A stretch of 15,076 bases of DNA from Brevibacillus sp. (GTDB lineage: Bacteria; Bacillota; Bacilli; Brevibacillales; Brevibacillaceae), in assembly GCA_029240815.1 (NCBI GenBank), contig JARDZO010000124.1, forward strand, positions 1 to 15,076. Direction: 5' to 3'. Under the pieces are notes generated by a model. The model was given only the letters and a program-made list of their open reading frames with translations. It had not been told where the DNA came from and did no database searches. Made by a program: the position numbers and the translations under genes. Of this stretch, positions 13,827 to 15,076 are shown in pieces; the first letter of the stretch is position 1; each line of letters starts with the position of its first letter.

Positions 13827-15076
13827 TTCTCTCTACACTCCTATTTGTTTTCGTTGGCAACATCAACGCAATGGTAAACGTCGTTCCCTCTCCCACTTTA
13901 CTCTGTACGCTTATAGTCCCGCCGTGCGCTTCGACGAGGTTCTTGGCGATTGCCAGACCAAGACCAGTGCCACCTACCCGACCGCGCGTCCGCGCTTTGT
14001 CGGCTTTATAAAAGCGTTCAAAAACAAACGGCAGATCTTCCTGAGGGATACCACTACCCGTATCGCTGATTTCAAGCAGCAAAGTTTTATCGCCGCGAGC
14101 TCGAATCGTCACGCTTCCTTTGCTTGGCGTATGCCGCAGTGCATTGTCAATGAGATTAGTCAACACTTGTTCCATTCGATCCGGATCAATGTTTACCGTA
14201 CTGTGAGAGGTTGATATTTCCAGGAGCAGTTGAATATCTCGCTCCCTTGCCAAATTCGTAAACTTGCGCTGAATCCGTTCCATGTACGGACGCAGCTCGA
14301 GCGCTTCCCGGAACAACTCCACATGCCCTGCTTCCATCCTCGCCAAACTCAATAATTCATTGACGAGCTTGGTCATCCGGACTGATTCGTCATAAATGAT
14401 CTGAGCGAGTTCTTTATGCTCTTCCGGAGTTGTTACGATATCGTCCACGATCGCCTCACTATAACCTTGCAGCATAGATAGCGGTGTTCGCAGTTCATGA
14501 GAAACATTGGCCACGAAGTCGTTACGCATTTTGTCCAGCTTGCGCTCCTGTGTCATATCGCGCAAGGCTGCTACCGCTCCACGAATTTGTTCACGGTCAT
14601 TTACAGGCACCATAACGAGAGCCCAGTTTCGCCCTTGCAATGGAATGTCCTCTGTGACTTCCTGTCCCGTCTGAACGACTTGCTGATAGATTGAAAAGAG
14701 TGGGACAGGTTCGTCCGGGTACTCAAACTTCCAATCCCGCAGAAAACGCTCGGCTGGCGGGTTCGTCAACGCAATCTTACCTTCTGCATCAATCATTACG
14801 ACGCCGTCCACCATGCTTCGCAGGACACTGGCCAGCTGTTCCTTTTCTTTGGACAAGGCATCAACCAATTGATTGAGCCTCGTAGCCATCGTATTAAACG
14901 AGGCCGCCAGCTCACCTGTTTCATCAGCCGTTCGGATCGGGATTTCCGCATGAAAGTCCCCTTCTGCAATCCGATGAGCTGTTTCCTTCATCTGACGCAA
15001 AGGGATCGTGATTCTTGACGAGAGAAAGAATGCGAATACTGTCGTAGATACAAAAGCGATAACGCCAACCACAAAA
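13804..15076 (-). CDS. resE: sensor histidine kinase, ResE-like (C-terminal part, cut by window edge)
   Basis: The reading frame is open to the window edge, so the N-terminus (probably a first membrane segment and an extracellular domain) is missing; a GTG at 15072 is internal. The last 423-424 codons are seen. Numbering from that GTG: end of a membrane segment (1-19), HAMP linker (about 20-73), PAS domain (about 78-175, MVDGVVMIDAEGKI), phosphoacceptor H192 in NVSHELRTPLSMLQGYSEA, N box LTNLIDNALRH (304-314), G1 DTGSGIP (337-343), F box FERFYKAD, G2 GGTGLGLAI (367-375). The SMLQGYSEAIVDDI stretch and this architecture match ResE, which with ResD controls respiration and oxygen-limitation genes in B. 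subtilis; serA, fer and the ypb cluster lie near resDE there too. Its response regulator would be off the right end of the window. Confidence 0.88.
   Translation of the reverse strand, partial: FVVGVIAFVSTTVFAFFLSSRITIPLRQMKETAHRIAEGDFHAEIPIRTADETGELAASFNTMATRLNQLVDALSKEKEQLASVLRSMVDGVVMIDAEGKIALTNPPAERFLRDWKFEYPDEPVPLFSIYQQVVQTGQEVTEDIPLQGRNWALVMVPVNDREQIRGAVAALRDMTQERKLDKMRNDFVANVSHELRTPLSMLQGYSEAIVDDIVTTPEEHKELAQIIYDESVRMTKLVNELLSLARMEAGHVELFREALELRPYMERIQRKFTNLARERDIQLLLEISTSHSTVNIDPDRMEQVLTNLIDNALRHTPSKGSVTIRARGDKTLLLEISDTGSGIPQEDLPFVFERFYKADKARTRGRVGGTGLGLAIAKNLVEAHGGTISVQSKVGEGTTFTIALMLPTKTNRSVERNDQDDLI

Overview
The window looks like ordinary chromosome from a Gram-positive, spore-former-type Bacillota. 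Gene content points to a Brevibacillus/Paenibacillaceae-like Bacillales member, but the genus is an inference from protein character and gene order, not a search result. Strong GGAGG-type ribosome sites, σA-type promoters, a T-box leader and U-tailed terminators all fit. I see no mobile element, CRISPR array, tRNA, rRNA or prophage.

Left part (1-6240), all on the minus strand, read right to left: a YpbB-like helix-turn-helix protein, a RecQ/RecS-type helicase, a CPBP-family membrane protease homologue (YpbD-like), a LysM membrane protein (YpbE-like), a thioredoxin-reductase-like flavoprotein, a terminator, a small membrane protein (YpbF-like) and a MecA/YpbH-type ClpC adaptor. From memory this parallels the Bacillus subtilis ypbB-recS-ypbD-ypbE-ypbF-ypbG-ypbH order, with the flavoprotein sitting between the ypbE and ypbF counterparts. 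The first four genes overlap or nearly touch, so they form one operon.

Middle part (6303-10933), plus strand: an uncharacterised membrane-anchored coiled-coil protein, a one-cluster [4Fe-4S] ferredoxin with its own promoter and terminator, about 620 bases without a protein gene, then a class V aminotransferase and phosphoglycerate dehydrogenase (serA) overlapping by 8 bases. The non-coding stretch holds a large inverted repeat, a promoter with a dyad over its start, and a complete T-box leader. Both candidate specifier codons are serine codons, and the UGGC bulge matches a GCCA tRNA end. Together these suggest a serine-responsive serine biosynthesis operon in which the aminotransferase replaces serC.

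Right part: after the serA terminator a new promoter drives an ArsB/NhaD-superfamily transporter and a 91-residue protein of unknown function, ending in a terminator shared with convergent genes. From the other side, minus strand, come the C-terminal part of a ResE-like sensor histidine kinase (cut by the window edge) and, overlapping its end by 23 bases, a HAD-superfamily hydrolase with an unusually large insertion.

The most interesting items are the layered control region before the serine genes, the big-cap HAD protein coupled to ResE, the flavoprotein with a CPDC active site and a degenerate NADPH motif, and the unexplained small protein behind the transporter. I do not see a novel defence or mobile system.
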